From Brasenia schreberi (Eukaryota > Streptophyta > Magnoliopsida > Nymphaeales > Cabombaceae), in the NCBI GenBank assembly GCA_036023115.1, contig JAYKKT010000091.1, positions 31,567,501-31,631,500 of the forward strand: a DNA stretch of 64,000 nt, written 5' to 3'. Shown here in pieces: positions 22,021 to 34,100 of this stretch. Each line of letters opens with the position of its first letter. Positions within the stretch are counted from its first letter, which is position 1. Position numbers and translations under genes: made by a program. Below the pieces are notes generated by a model. It was given only the letters and a program-made list of their open reading frames with translations. It was not told the DNA's origin and made no database searches.

Positions 22021-22450
22021 ATCTTGCACTAAAAGGATGGGATTGCCCGACCATATTTCTCACTTTGGCTAACTTTGCAAAAAAAAACAATTACCATGCA
22101 CGTGTAACAGAGTATGTGCAAGGCCTCATACTCTCGTGTGGCGAATGAACGAAAAAAAAGTAGACTCATGTATAAAACTGAAAAATATGTTCTTGTCATT
22201 GATAACAACTCAAATAAAAAGTTATTTTGCAATTGTGACCAAAGAACAAAGTCATTTTACAACTAAAACAAAAGAAAAAATTACAATAGTCTTGCACTAA
22301 AAGGATACCATTGACTGATCATATTTCTTTCACTTTGGCTAACTTTGCACCTTTATGATTACCATATATGTATGAAATTGAAGAAAAAGGCCTTATAGTC
22401 CCATGTGATGAATGAACGAAAAAAAGGCTGGAATAGACTTAGTGTAAAAT
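22021..22450. repeat. Diverged direct repeat pair of about 150 bp
   Basis: CTTGCACTAAAAGGAT...CACTTTGGCTAACTTTGCA...GAATGAACGAAAAAAA occurs at 22021 and again at 22289 with substitutions and indels. Confidence 0.65.
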
Positions 22451-23210
22451 ACAAGAACAAAGTCAATACATGTGAAGAAATTACACTGCACGATATGAAG
22501 GTTCATAGATTAGAAAAGGTGATGAAATTTTCTTATGTAGATGCAGAATCAAAATTTCTATCTAGGGATATCAAGATGAAGTCTTGTATGAGATTTCGTT
22601 TATAGATACTTGCCGCAACAGCAACTTGATAATAGTGCACAACATTATGGAAAGATGTGAGGTATAGTTGGTATTGCAGCCAATGAAGGTAGGTCCGATG
22701 GAGGTCAATCTAGGAACCCTCTCATCTTTGGGACATTCTATGAGTTTATGGTGCGTATAAGGGTAGATTTCCTATACTTTTGATGCTAGATGATGCTAGG
22801 CCCTCCGTTCAGCATGTGACCAACGTTATGAAGGTTTTGCTGGACAAGTCCAAGGTGACCCTGCTTGGTATGTTGGGTTTGTGAAATCAAAGGAACAAAA
22901 GTTTATGGGGTTTAAGAGCAGTGCCTCAAGCGTGCGAGCACACACAGAGGCACCTATCCTAAAATTTCATGTTCTTCTACAGAGTAAGAAAAAAAGAGTA
23001 AAACAATCATAAACAGTCGGAATAGTGAACTGGAAAGCAGTTACCCTAATACAACCATAATGTCGCAAGCCGCAACTTCATGATTTCCAAACATTTCCAA
23101 TCAAAAAAATATAACACTCCTTGCAACCACAAATTGCATGAAATTTGTATACATATTTAAATTATATAATGTGGAAGTGGAACAGTTATCAATTATGGTT
23201 CCCATCCACT

Positions 23211-26200
23211 TCACCATCCCTTGCCAATGAGCCACAACCAATCAAGTGTAACTCCAGAAAAGATCCCTGCCAGCAGGAAACAACACAACAAGTTCCCCAA
23301 TGCATTCTGCTCAGGCCCCTGCAAAAATAAGTGGACCTCCTTTACTTTAGAGCTCTCAAGGGATATCCATGGTGACTCTTATATGAGATTGATACATGAA
23401 ATCAAAATGGGAAGCGAGTGCTGAAATGAAGCATAAAATGTTATTAAGAAAGTAGCAACAACAACAACAATCAAGCCTTATCCCACACTAGGTGGGTTAA
23501 CTACATGGATCTTTTGATACCATAGAGCACGATCTTGTGCCATATTAGCATTTAAGTCAAAAAAGGCCAGACAATGTTTTATTGTTCTTTCAACACTTTT
23601 GCGGCATGTGACAGATTTCAACTAGTCACTGATGTACCCTACATCTTCAGAATGTCACGATCAAAATCATTTTTTTAAGGGTTCATGTCTGTGCAGGAGT
23701 GGATGTCGAGTATAGTCACTGATGGTGAGGTACAAACCTCGGGTATTCTATCCTGGTTGGATTAAATACAAAAATAATAAAAGAAAAGAAAATCATTTTT
23801 CAAGGTTCAACAAAAATGAAAATGCAGTATGTCATAAATAACAAATGTTGCAACTTTTTCCTACATAAATTATTGCAGAGAACATAACAAAAGAAGACAA
23901 AGAATAACAGTAAAAGATGAATTTGCAACGTTCTTAATCAGACCATATTTGAGAATTAGTTTCCATTAATCAAACAGGAGAAAAAGGAACTAACCTTGTA
24001 GCCCTTAGGCGCTTCCGTTAGAACACAGACAGTGAGGTGACCGTTGCTCAAACCCAAGATTGAAGTTAGCATTATCATCCATCCCTGGTCTCCATACTTG
24101 GCCGTGAAGTAGAATGCAGGGATTAGCAGAAACCGTGCGAGGCATGCCAAAGACAGCAGCCATCGGGAAGTTATCCTCACTGTTTTGATCAGAGGTGTGT
24201 ACCTTCCGATGAGATCCATGACGTTGTATGATGCTACCAAAACAAGTCCATACCTGAAATATGAAATTGAAGATCAGAACCTGTGGTACACATCAGCCAA
24301 ACACACAAAATTTCACCTGAGAATTCATTAGTGTTATCAGCCAGAATATGTTGTATAGACCATAAGAAGATTTATCAATTATAATAAAACAGAAGAAGAT
24401 CAAACTGAAACAGATAGGCATCAAGCTAAATGGCAGAAATTTAATTTAGAAAGGTCTAGCTCTTGAACTCCAAAAGTAGACCACTGCAAATTTTCAACTG
24501 CCATCTATGAACTTGATGAATTTTTATATCGCATACTCCATTTAGATTGTCCGAAACAGTTCCACAGAAATGGCAGCATGTAGTGGAGCTTTTGTCTATT
24601 TCTGCCTACGAAATAGTACCATGCTACTACTACTCCTTAAACAATCTTAGCAATTTGTTATTCAATTGTCATGGAAGAAGCGGACACTACCATTGGCTTG
24701 CAACAGACATATGGAGATGCTTTCAACATTCTCCTGCATACACAATCTTAAACAATAACTAAGCCTTTTCTTATACTAGACGGGTCAGCTACATGGATTC
24801 TTTGTTTCTAGAGAGCCCTATCATGTGCTATATTAGCAGTTAACTCAACATAAACTAGATCATTTTGTATTGTTTCTTTCCAACACTTTTGTGGTCGTCC
24901 CCTACCTCTTCTAATACTTTCAAAATATAGTTTTTCATACCTTCTTTTGATCTTTTTTCTATATGTCCAAACCATCTTAAACGATATTCTCTCATTTTAT
25001 CCTCTATTGGTGTCACTCCCAATTTGTTTCTAATAACCTCATTAGGTATACGAGTTTTCCTTGTATGACCATTCATTCACCTCAACATATTCATTTCTGC
25101 CACAGACGTCTTTTGTACATGTTGATGATTAATTGTCCAACACTCATAATCATAAAACATGGCAAGTCTAATTGTTGCTCTATAATATTTATCTTTTAAC
25201 TTTAATGGTATCTTCTTGTCACAAAGAATACTTGATGCTCCTCTCCATTTTAACCAACCTACATTAATTTTATGCGTAACATCTCCATCAATTCTTCCAT
25301 CACTCTGAAAAATTGACCCCAAGTATTTAAAACTTTTCTTTTGGGGAATGCAATATGTGCCAATTTTAATTTTTATGTTCTGTGAAGTTACCAAATGATC
25401 AAACTTACATTCCACATATTTTGTCTTTGTTCTACTAAGTCAGAAGCTTTTACTTTCTAGTGTTTGTCTCCATAGTTCCAATTTTCCATTAACTTTTTTT
25501 ATAGACTCCTCGACTAATACAATGTCATCTGCAAATAACATACACCAAGGTACTTCACCTTGAATATGTTTTGTTAACTCATGAATCACCGTTATAAATA
25601 AGTGTGGACTTAAAGTTGATCCTTGATGTAACCCAATATTAACTTCAAAGAAGTTTGTCATTCCTTCATGAGTCCTCACGCATATTTTTGCACCATCGTA
25701 CATGTCTCTTATAAGGTTTATGTATGTCAATGGGATACCTCTTTTTTCCAAGGTCCTCCAAAGAATCTCCCTTGGTACCCTATCGTAAGCTTTTTTTAGA
25801 TCGGTAAATATCATGTGAAGGTCTTTCTTTTTTGCTCTAAAATGTTCCATAAGACATCTCAAAAGATGAATCGCTTCAATAGTAGATCTACCTAGTATGA
25901 TCCAAATTGGTTCTTTGTTATACTCGATATTTGTCTTAACCTACGTTCAATAATTTTTTCCCATAATTTCATAGTATGGCTCATTAACTTGATACCCTGA
26001 TAATTTGTACAATTCTAAATATCTCTCTTGTTCTTGTATATGGGTATAAGTGTACTCTCTCTCCATTCGTCAAACATCTTTTAGTTTCTCCATATTTCAT
26101 TAAATAGTCTTAGGAGCCAAGTGATTCATCTCTCTACTAAAATTTTCAAACTTCTATGGGAATATTGTCTGGTCCTATATATTTATCACTCTTCATATGT

Positions 26201-29200
26201 TTAAGAGCTTCTTTGACTTCATTCTTTTGAATACGTCGGTAGAAATTGTGGTTTATATACTTTTTTTGATTTAGCTAACTCTCCTAACCTAATACTAACA
26301 TCTTTATTTTGATTAAAAAACTTATAAAAATAGTTTTTTCCATCTATTTATATATCATCATTTGCTACTACAATTTTGTGATCCTCGTCTTTGATGAATT
26401 TAATAAAATTAAGATCATTAATTTTCTTATCTCTAGCCTTAGTTATCCTAAAAGTATTTCTTTCACGCTCAGTTGAGCTTTTTATATAAATCCTCGAAAA
26501 TTTTAGCTTTTGCTTCACTAATAGTCTTTTTTGCTTCTTTCTTTTCTTTCTTATAAGCCTCTAAAGTTTCACTAGTCTTCTTACTATAACTAAGCCTTTT
26601 CCCATACTAGACGGGGTCGGCTACATGGATTCTTTGTTTCCACAGAGCTCTATCATGAGCCATGTTAGCAGTTAACTCACAATAAGCTAGAATATGTTTC
26701 ATCGGGCATCTTTCTGTTTCTCCATATTTCATTAAATAGTCTTGTGAGCTAAGTTATTCCTATTTCTCCTAGTATTTTCCAAACTTTTATAGGAATATTG
26801 TCTGGTCCTACCGATTTACCACCCTTCATATGTTTAAGAGCCTCTTTCACTTCATTCTTTTGAATACGTCGGTAGAAATTGTGGTTTATATACTTTTCTG
26901 ATTTGGCTAACTCTCCTAAGCTAATACTAACATCTTTATTTTCATTAAAAAACTTACAAAAATAGTTTTTCCATCTATTTCTTATATCATCATTTGTCAC
27001 TAGAAATTTTTCATTCTCGTCTTTGATGCATCTCACAGAATTAAGATCTTTAGTTTTCTTATCTCTAGCCCTAGCTATCCTAAAAATATCTCTTTCACCC
27101 TCTTTTGAGTTGAGTTTTTTATATAAATCCTTCCAAATTGTAGCTTTTGCTTCACTGACAGCCTTTTTCGCTTCCTCTTTGCTTTCTTATAAGCCTCTAA
27201 AGTTTCACTAGTTTTCTTAGCATAATGTAATTTGTAACATGTCCTCTTTGCCTTGATTTTATTTTGCACTACTTTACTCCACCACCAAGCTTCTTTTGTG
27301 CCAGTACACCTTGCTTAGATTCACCTAACACATCTTTCGCCACTTTCCGAATATGTATAGCCATATTGTTCCACATATCACAAGGTATACCAACATAATT
27401 CCAAGCATCTCCTTGAAGAATTTTCTGTTTAAATATATCTTATTTCTCGCTTTTGAGGTTCCACCATTTAGTCTGAATAGCTCGATGCACTCTTTTCTTC
27501 TTTGTCCATTTTTTATTTCTAAATCCATAACTAAAAGTCGATGTTGGGTGGTTAAACTTTCTCCTTGAATTACCTTGCAATCTTTACAACACGCTCTTTC
27601 TTTTTTTTTAAATAAAGTAATCAATTTGTGTTTGTGATAAGCCACTCTTATAAGTAATTAAATGCTCATCTGGTTTTTTTGAAGATTGTGTTGACTATAA
27701 AGAGATCAAATGCCATAGCAAAATTTAAAATCTCCCTACCTTCCTCATTTATATCCCCAAAACCAAAGTTTTCATAAATACCTTGATATCCTAATGCCTC
27801 TTTACCGACATGCCCATTTAAGTCTCCTCCTACACAAATCACCTCCCTTTGTGGAATCCTTTGAATCACATTATCTAACTCTTCCCAAAAAGTTGTCTTT
27901 ATACTATCTTCTATGCCTATTTTGGGGTGTATAAGCACAAACTATATTCAAAACCTCTGCTCCTAACACTAATTTCAACATCATGATTCGGTCACCATAT
28001 CGTTGTATGTCTACTACAATATCCTTTAAATCTTTATTTATGATAATACCAACTCCGTTTAGAGCCTTTTCTTTACTTTAGTACCATAATTTAAAACGTG
28101 TATCCTCTATCTCCTTTGCTTTTTCTCCAACCCACTTTGTCTCTTATAAACATAGAATATGAATCTTTTTCTGAATCATAGTATCTACCACCTTCATTAG
28201 CTTACCGGATAATATTCTGATATTCCAAGAACCAATACGAATCTTATTATCTAGGACTAGCTTCCTTACCCTCCGCATCCGTCCATATTGAAAATGCGGA
28301 GACCCTCTCTGTAAATTATTCACTACATTTGGGTGATAATGTAGAGGGACTAACTTCTTTACCGACACCAGTCCATGATGTGGGAACCCTCTTTGCAATT
28401 GATTCAGTATATCTAAGCAAAAATGTAGTGACCCTTGCTTACTTATCACTGCATTCGAGCTCTGCAACGCGGCGCTCGGCAGGGACGCCCTAAAGCAATG
28501 CTCATAATTTGTGTAATCCAAGATATAAAAATCCGACAAAGTTTTACGCTGGCTGTCGGAAGGCTAACACAACCCTCCTCCTTCATCCGGGCTTGGGACC
28601 GGCAATGCAAGGGTGATCCCTTACATGGGCGAAGTTTTTCACTAGTTTTCTTAGCATAATGTAATTTGTAATATGCCCTCTTTACCTTGATTTTATCTTA
28701 TACTACTTCACTCCACCACCAAGCTTCTTTTTGTGCCGGTATACTTCCCTTAGATTCACCCAACACATCTTTCGCCACTTTCCTAATATGTATAGCCATA
28801 TTATTCCACATGTCACAAGGTGTACCAACATAATTTCAAGCATCTTCTTGAAGGACTTTCTGTTTAAATATACCTTCTTTCTCGCTTTTGAGGTTCCACC
28901 ATTTAGTGTGAATAACTCGATGCACTCTTTTCTTCTTTGTCCACTTTTTTACCTGTAATTCCATAATTAAAAATCGATGTTGAGTGATTAAGATTTCTCT
29001 TTGAATTACCTTGCAATATTTACAACAGGATCTATCTTTTTTCCTACAAACAAAATAATCAATGTGTGTTTGTAATAAGCCACTCTAGTAATTAAATGTT
29101 CATCTTGTTTTCTGAAAATTGTATTGACTATAAAAAGATCAAATACCATAGAAAAATTTAATATATCCCTACCTTCCTCATTTATATCCCAAAACCAAAG

Positions 29201-32200
29201 TTTTTATGAATACTTTGATATCCTAATATCTCTTTACCAACATGTCCATTTAAGTCTCCTCCTAAACAAATCATATCTCTTTGTGGAATTCTTTGAATCA
29301 CCTTATCTAACTCCTCCCAAAAAGTGGTATTTATACTATCTTTTAGTCTTACTTGAGGTGCGTAAGCACAAACTATATTTAAAATCTCTGCTCCTATCAC
29401 TAATTTCAATGTCATGATTCGGTCACCATATTATTGTATGTTTACTATACTATCCTTTAAATCTTTATTTATGATAATATCACTTTGTTTCAAGCATTTT
29501 CCTTTCTTGAGTACCATAATTTAAAGCTTGTGTCCTCAATCTGTTTTGCTTTTTCTCCAACCCACTTTGTCTCTTATAAACATAGGATATGAATCTTTCA
29601 CCGAATTATAGTATTTACCACCTCCATTAGCATACCGGACAATGTTTCGATATTCAAAGAACCAATACGAATCTTATTATCTAATACTAGCTTCCTTACT
29701 CCCGCATCCGTCCATGCTAAAAATGTGGAGACACTCTCTGTAATTTTTCAATACATTCAGGCGATAATATAGTGGGACTAACTTATTTACCCACTCGTCC
29801 ATGATGTGGGAATCATCTTTGCAATTGATTCACTACATCTAGGTAAAAATATGCATTTGGGCTCTACAGTGCATCGTTAAGAAGGGACGCCCCAATGCAA
29901 TGCTCATAATTTGTATAATCTATGGTATAAAAATCCAACAAAGTTTTACGTGGCTATCGAAAGCATAACGCAACCCTCCTCCTTTATTCAGGCTTGGGAT
30001 CGGCCATGCAAGAGTGATCTCTTATATGGGCTGAGTTGCATACACAATCTTAAACAAAAAGAAATTGGTTCCATGGCATGAGAAATAATTTTTCCTGTCA
30101 AGTTCAGAAATCTTATTAAATAAACCAGAATTTTGCATTTCGCATGGAAAATATGTTCCTTAAAAAGCCTAAAGCAGGATTGGAAGTCCCTTAAATGACC
30201 ACTACCTCATTTGGGACATTTTTAACTTAGAAAAAAAATAACAGTCATGGTTTTTCCTTTGATAATGTGACTTAAGAATCATACTTGATAGCCCTTAAAA
30301 AGCCTAAAGCAGGATTGGAAGTCCCTTAAATGACCACTACCTCATTTGGGACATTTTTAACTTAGAAAAAAAATAACAGTCATGGTTTTTCCTTTGATAA
30401 TGTGACTTAAGAATCATACTTGATAGCCCTTAATATTTCTCAGTGTCGTTATCAAATAAATATACCTTTTTCAAGGTTGTAATATTGGGCCTTGGCAGAT
30501 CCGATGTGCCTTATGCCCTACAGTTGCAGAAATTCTTGGTATGCATATGGTATGAAAATATTGATTCTTGATTGAATATTTATTATTCTTGTTATTTTCA
30601 AATATCTTCATGGAAATAAACAATAACATTGCTGCTATTCTCATAAGGCAGAACAATAAGTAGGAAAAAACTAAAAGCTTCAAAAGAAACTCCGTTGGCA
30701 TGTTACAAGTTACCAAGAAAGTTTAAAGTGTTACGTGCTACCAAAAGAACTTGAATAAAATTATTTCAGTCTGAAGGCAGAAGAATACATACCAAGAACC
30801 TAGGCTGTGTGATCCTGTGTCCTCATACAAAAATCCAGGGAATATGGATAATGTTAGTACATATATAAGATACAAATCAGCAGCGTAATCTATGTTTTGC
30901 AGAAGCAGCTCCTTGTTGCTCAAACGTTCAAATTTCTTTGGATCCTCTTCATCCTATAGAAGTTATTAACAGTTCAAATCATTAAAAGATACCCAGCTTC
31001 CAAAAAGGTGAATTGCACGCTATATCAGTCAGTCTGTATGTGTATGTGTGTGCATGTAGACACACAGACTGGATCGTTGGCATTTTACCTTTTGGTCAAG
31101 TTGTAGCTGGACGCCCCCTGCAGCAAGATCAGCTGAGACAGTTTTTGAGCCCTCAGAAGCTGCCTTGGAACGGTAGTACTTCACAACTTCGAGTTTGGGG
31201 AAGACAAATGCATAGAGGAGCACGCATACCAACTCAAATAATGAACAAATGGAGAAAAAAAGAACTGCACCCACAATCATCAGTGTCAAACCAGGGGAAC
31301 AGGGTACAATTTCCATTTGCAGGAAAAATTACATGATTGAGTTGTGATTAAGCTCAAGATTTTTTGTGTATTCAATCCAGGAAGAAACTTCCACTTCTTC
31401 ATTTGATGTTAAGGTTTCTGGTATAATTTTCTCCATTAAATAGTTACACTGGAACAAACTCAGGAAGAAGAGCACAATTGACAGTTTCCCCCTTTTATAA
31501 TAGCTAAATTAGGAATATTCACATACAAACAACAACAACAACTAAGCCTTTTCCCATACTAGACATGGTCTGCTACATGGTATAAAAATCCGACAAAGTT
31601 TTAGGCTGACTGTCGAAAGCATAACACAACCCTCCTCCTTTATGCGGGCTTGGGACCGGCAATGCAAGGTGATCCCTTATAAGGGTTCATAATATATTTC
31701 CTTTATTTCTTTGATAGCAATTATCAAGTTAGGAATCTTGCAATATTTTTGCTTAATGCTTGTGAATTTATTTTTTGTTTATTGATAGTTAAATATTGTT
31801 TATTTTCAAATGTCTAATATGTCACCTAGTGGCAATATAAATTAGGAATATTCACATACTAGAAATAAATTTGAAATAACTGGCATAGATTATAATCAGA
31901 AATACCAAATTATCACTTACGGTAGAGAAATTGCATAACATACTTGCATACCATCACAACTTCAAATCTATCAGTTTTTTATTCATTTGAAGTACCTTTC
32001 CAAGGAGGTCTTCATCCTTCAACAGACCACACAAATTTACCATGCTTTAGCCACGCTAAAGATTTAAAGTTTCGAGAATATGAAAAACAAATGAAGGTTA
32101 TCTAACTGCAGCACGGAAAATCTGACCTGCACTTTAAAATATATTAACCAGGCATTCGTGCTTGCATTCTCATCTTTCAAAGTTCAGTAAGATGGTGCAG

Positions 32201-34100
32201 AGGTAGCAAGACATCACAAAACAGGAGCCAAGAAATTCAATTGGACTTTTTCAATGCAAAATACTATAAGATAGATTTTCCTGTTCAAGTGGGAACCAAT
32301 ATTGCCTCTACCTCTACCAATGCTACTGAGTTCGGTGATAAAACAAAAGAACAAAACAAAATAAAGTCTTGCAGCAGAAATTGAATTGACTTGAAGAATA
32401 TCACTCACTAGCTCCATGGCGGAGGCCATTTTTTGAATTTTCAAAGGCTGCTTTGGTGATGAACCTCAAAACAGATGTTAAAGCACCAGAAGCAGCAAGA
32501 CCAGCCATGAATGACTGTGTAAAATCACATTAGGAAGAAATGTCAGGAATGCAACAATCAACTATGTTGAAGAGGAAGTAGCACTGGCATCTTCTTCACC
32601 TGTATGAAATCTGGACGCATCAAAGACAGGTCGCCTAGCATTCCTCCTTGGACATGACCGTCTGCAATTCCAAATGCTCCGCTAATGGCACAAATGCCAA
32701 TATAGGTTCCAATTCCTCCTCTCCCTGATGTAGCCAAATCCAACTACAAAGAAAATGAAGCATTGAACTTTTCAATATTTTGAATCCTGACATTGTCACT
32801 TTAGAAGACTCGAAATATATTTTATCAACTACCACAATCTTATTGGTTACCATATTCAACATAAAAGGGCATGGTCTGGATAATTAAGAAAATCAGAAGT
32901 TGCTTGTAATTTAAACAATACTTTGTGTTTGATGATATGATATAATTTAAGAAAACTCATTTCAAAATAACAGACTGTTGTCTCATAAGCTGTCTCATAG
33001 ATGGTTATACTGGACGTTTGCACTTGTCAGATATTTTGACACCCAACTTTTATTCTTCTGCCATGTCATACTCAGTACTACCTATCTTGAACCTTTTTTA
33101 GTGTTGTCATTAAGACACTTCATCAATATCAGTCATTAACCAGTTACTACCTCGATAGTTAACTTATGAAAATGGTATTCTGGACTGATTGACATATTGT
33201 TTTTTCCTAGTCCCCAATAGCTTCACGAGATATTATCAATTATACAGAATAATTCATACAAACTACACTTATGTATAGTTGTACTGTAACAGGGATCATT
33301 TTTTCACATTATCATGTCATGTGCCTGCACCCAAACCCATGTGACATTGACCAAAAGTAGTTCCCAAGTACTAACTCTCTAGTTTTTCTAAAATTCAAAC
33401 CATCAGCTAGAGATTCTCTCTTTTGCTCTTTTTAGCAACAAACTTAATTTTAGTGGCAAATTAATTCTAATAGCAGACTAACCACCAGCAAAACTTCTGA
33501 TGAAAGTTCCTTTTAAGAAATACAGATTATTAAAAGACATTTTGCAAGAAAGAACTTACAACTATTACTAGCAGAGAACTTATGAAGAAAAGCATGTAGC
33601 CATTCAAGTTCCGACGCCGGGTATTCAGTTTTGCTTCATTATATGTCAGCAGAGCTATGGTCCCTAACGCAAATGGTTGATAGACCAAAGTAAGAACTCT
33701 TGAAGGATGGTATTTCTGCATCCAACAAAGAAACAACCATGCTCGTCAAGCATATCAATCAAAGACATCACAATCATTTGCTGTCCACATCAAATTTCTG
33801 TAAAATATAGAAAGACAGGTATCTATAGAGGAAAGACTCACAGGAAATAAATAAGCATAATAATCTTGAATAGTGAGCATGCTGTTCCAAGAAATGAGTG
33901 ACCCATTTCCCAGCATCCAACATACAACAAGTGCTGCATATCTTCCCTGTAAGTTTAGGCGAGATTTTCATTAATTGCCAAAAGAACTCATCAAGTTCAA
34001 GAAGGCAGTAACATTGAATAAGTCAAATCAACACAAAAATGCACTGCAATCAGCAGACCTTAACAGCGGCAGCAACTCCACTTGCATCCGTGGTTGCCAT
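23211..34100 (-). CDS. ENT: Equilibrative nucleoside transporter (SLC29/ENT), complete
   Basis: Nine coding exons, all minus: 34100-34059, 33946-33842, 33715-33560, 32743-32600, 32514-32409, 31264-31089, 30953-30793, 24253-23995 and 23318-23211. All have GT-AG borders and compatible phases, giving 418 residues from MATTDASG to GKGW. Eleven hydrophobic segments fit the ENT fold, with a long loop ([14 protein letters not shown] to [10 protein letters not shown]) between segments 6 and 7. Family blocks: [82 protein letters not shown] and [15 protein letters not shown]. Plant ENTs of this type (ENT3/6/7-like) move nucleosides across the plasma membrane with protons; the exact paralogue is an inference. 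The 6.5-kb intron 30792-24254 holds nested LINEs. A possible upstream exon lies at 36966-37128. Confidence 0.95.
23456..23600 (-). mobile_element. RTE-type LINE 3'-end fragment
   Basis: The CAACAACAACAATCAAGCC tail followed by a CCCACACTAGGTGGGTTAACTACATGGATC block matches the 3' ends of the LINEs at 24756 and 26584. It sits in the last ENT intron (23319-23994). It is 5'-truncated, and no convincing target duplication was found. Confidence 0.7.
24735..24755 (+). repeat. Target-site duplication, left copy (outer LINE)
   Basis: 21 bases starting TGCATACACAATC, identical to 30037-30057. Confidence 0.9.
24855..25862 (-). pseudogene. RTE LINE reverse transcriptase, broken
   Basis: The frame 25862-25440 has [33 protein letters not shown] and [15 protein letters not shown], with catalytic FADD intact. 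Frame 25415-25077 continues with KFKYLGS-type and [17 protein letters not shown] blocks, and 25076-24855 with MRMLRW-like [11 protein letters not shown]. The three pieces are separated by frameshifts. This is the RT of the outer LINE; its N-terminal part continues to about 26583. Confidence 0.9.
26567..26583 (+). repeat. Target-site duplication, left copy (inner LINE)
   Basis: TTTCACTAGTCTTCTTA, matching 28637-28653 with one C/T difference. Confidence 0.8.
26584..28636 (-). mobile_element. RTE-type LINE inserted inside another LINE, internally deleted
   Basis: Its 3' end (AACTAAGCC...GGGGTCGGCTACATGGATTC) is at 26584 and its 5' end (CCGGTCCCAAGCCCGG) near 28600-28636, flanked by a 17-bp duplication of outer-LINE sequence. 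It is 2.05 kb. A junction near 26703-26726 joins the 3' end directly to the N-terminal RT region, deleting about 1.2 kb including the FADD core. The endonuclease region is better preserved than in the outer copy, consistent with a younger insertion. Confidence 0.85.
26749..28539 (-). pseudogene. RTE LINE endonuclease and RT N-terminus (inner copy), broken
   Basis: The APE-type endonuclease starts at 28539-28144 with [20 protein letters not shown]. It continues at 27938-27666 with [27 protein letters not shown] (the GDLNGH motif) and [17 protein letters not shown]. The linker is at 27645-27075 and RT N-terminus 27036-26749 has [21 protein letters not shown]. Several frameshifts separate these pieces. 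Confidence 0.85.
28637..28653 (+). repeat. Target-site duplication, right copy (inner LINE)
   Basis: TTTCACTAGTTTTCTTA; outer-LINE sequence resumes here. Confidence 0.8.
30037..30057 (+). repeat. Target-site duplication, right copy (outer LINE)
   Basis: Same 21 bases as 24735-24755. Confidence 0.9.
30158..30427. repeat. Perfect 135-bp tandem duplication
   Basis: Copies 30158-30292 and 30293-30427 read identically, including a run of eight or more A. It lies in ENT intron 8 between the LINE and exon 7. It is either a very recent duplication or an assembly effect. Confidence 0.9.
31505..31859 (-). mobile_element. 311-bp chimeric RTE-derived insertion with target duplication
   Basis: A perfect 22-bp repeat (31505-31526 and 31838-31859, starting TAAATTAGGAATATT) flanks the insert. 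On the minus strand the insert is about 150 bp of unrelated AT-rich DNA. About 110 bp of RTE 5' end follows (GGTCCCAAGCCCGC and CAACAGTC-like phrases), fused directly to about 50 bp of RTE 3' end with a (GTT)n tail. It has no coding capacity. It lies in the ENT intron between exons 5 and 6. Confidence 0.85.

Larger units (their letters stand above)
20862..23200. other. Anonymous DNA downstream of the ENT gene
   Basis: No gene recognised. It holds a 68-bp tandem duplication (21686-21821) and a diverged pair of about 150-bp repeats (22021-22170 and 22289-22450). The 200-300 bp left of 23211 should include the ENT 3' UTR, but I could not choose a polyA site. Confidence 0.5.
24756..30036 (-). mobile_element. 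RTE-type LINE, full length, split by a nested copy
   Basis: Bounded by a perfect 21-bp target duplication. Without the inserted copy and its duplication (26584-28653) it is about 3.2 kb, the size of plant RTE elements. It reads on the minus strand: 5' end near 30036, endonuclease (for example [10 protein letters not shown] near 29370), then RT, then a 3' end with the AAGCC...TACATGGATTC block. Stops and frameshifts make it inactive. It lies within ENT intron 8 in the same orientation as the gene. Confidence 0.9.

Noticed and set aside
23456..23760. Au-type SINE with a tRNA-derived head
   Set aside because: The 3' end matches the local RTE LINEs, but no A/B-box tRNA head could be recognised and no target duplication was found, so only a LINE 3' fragment is called.
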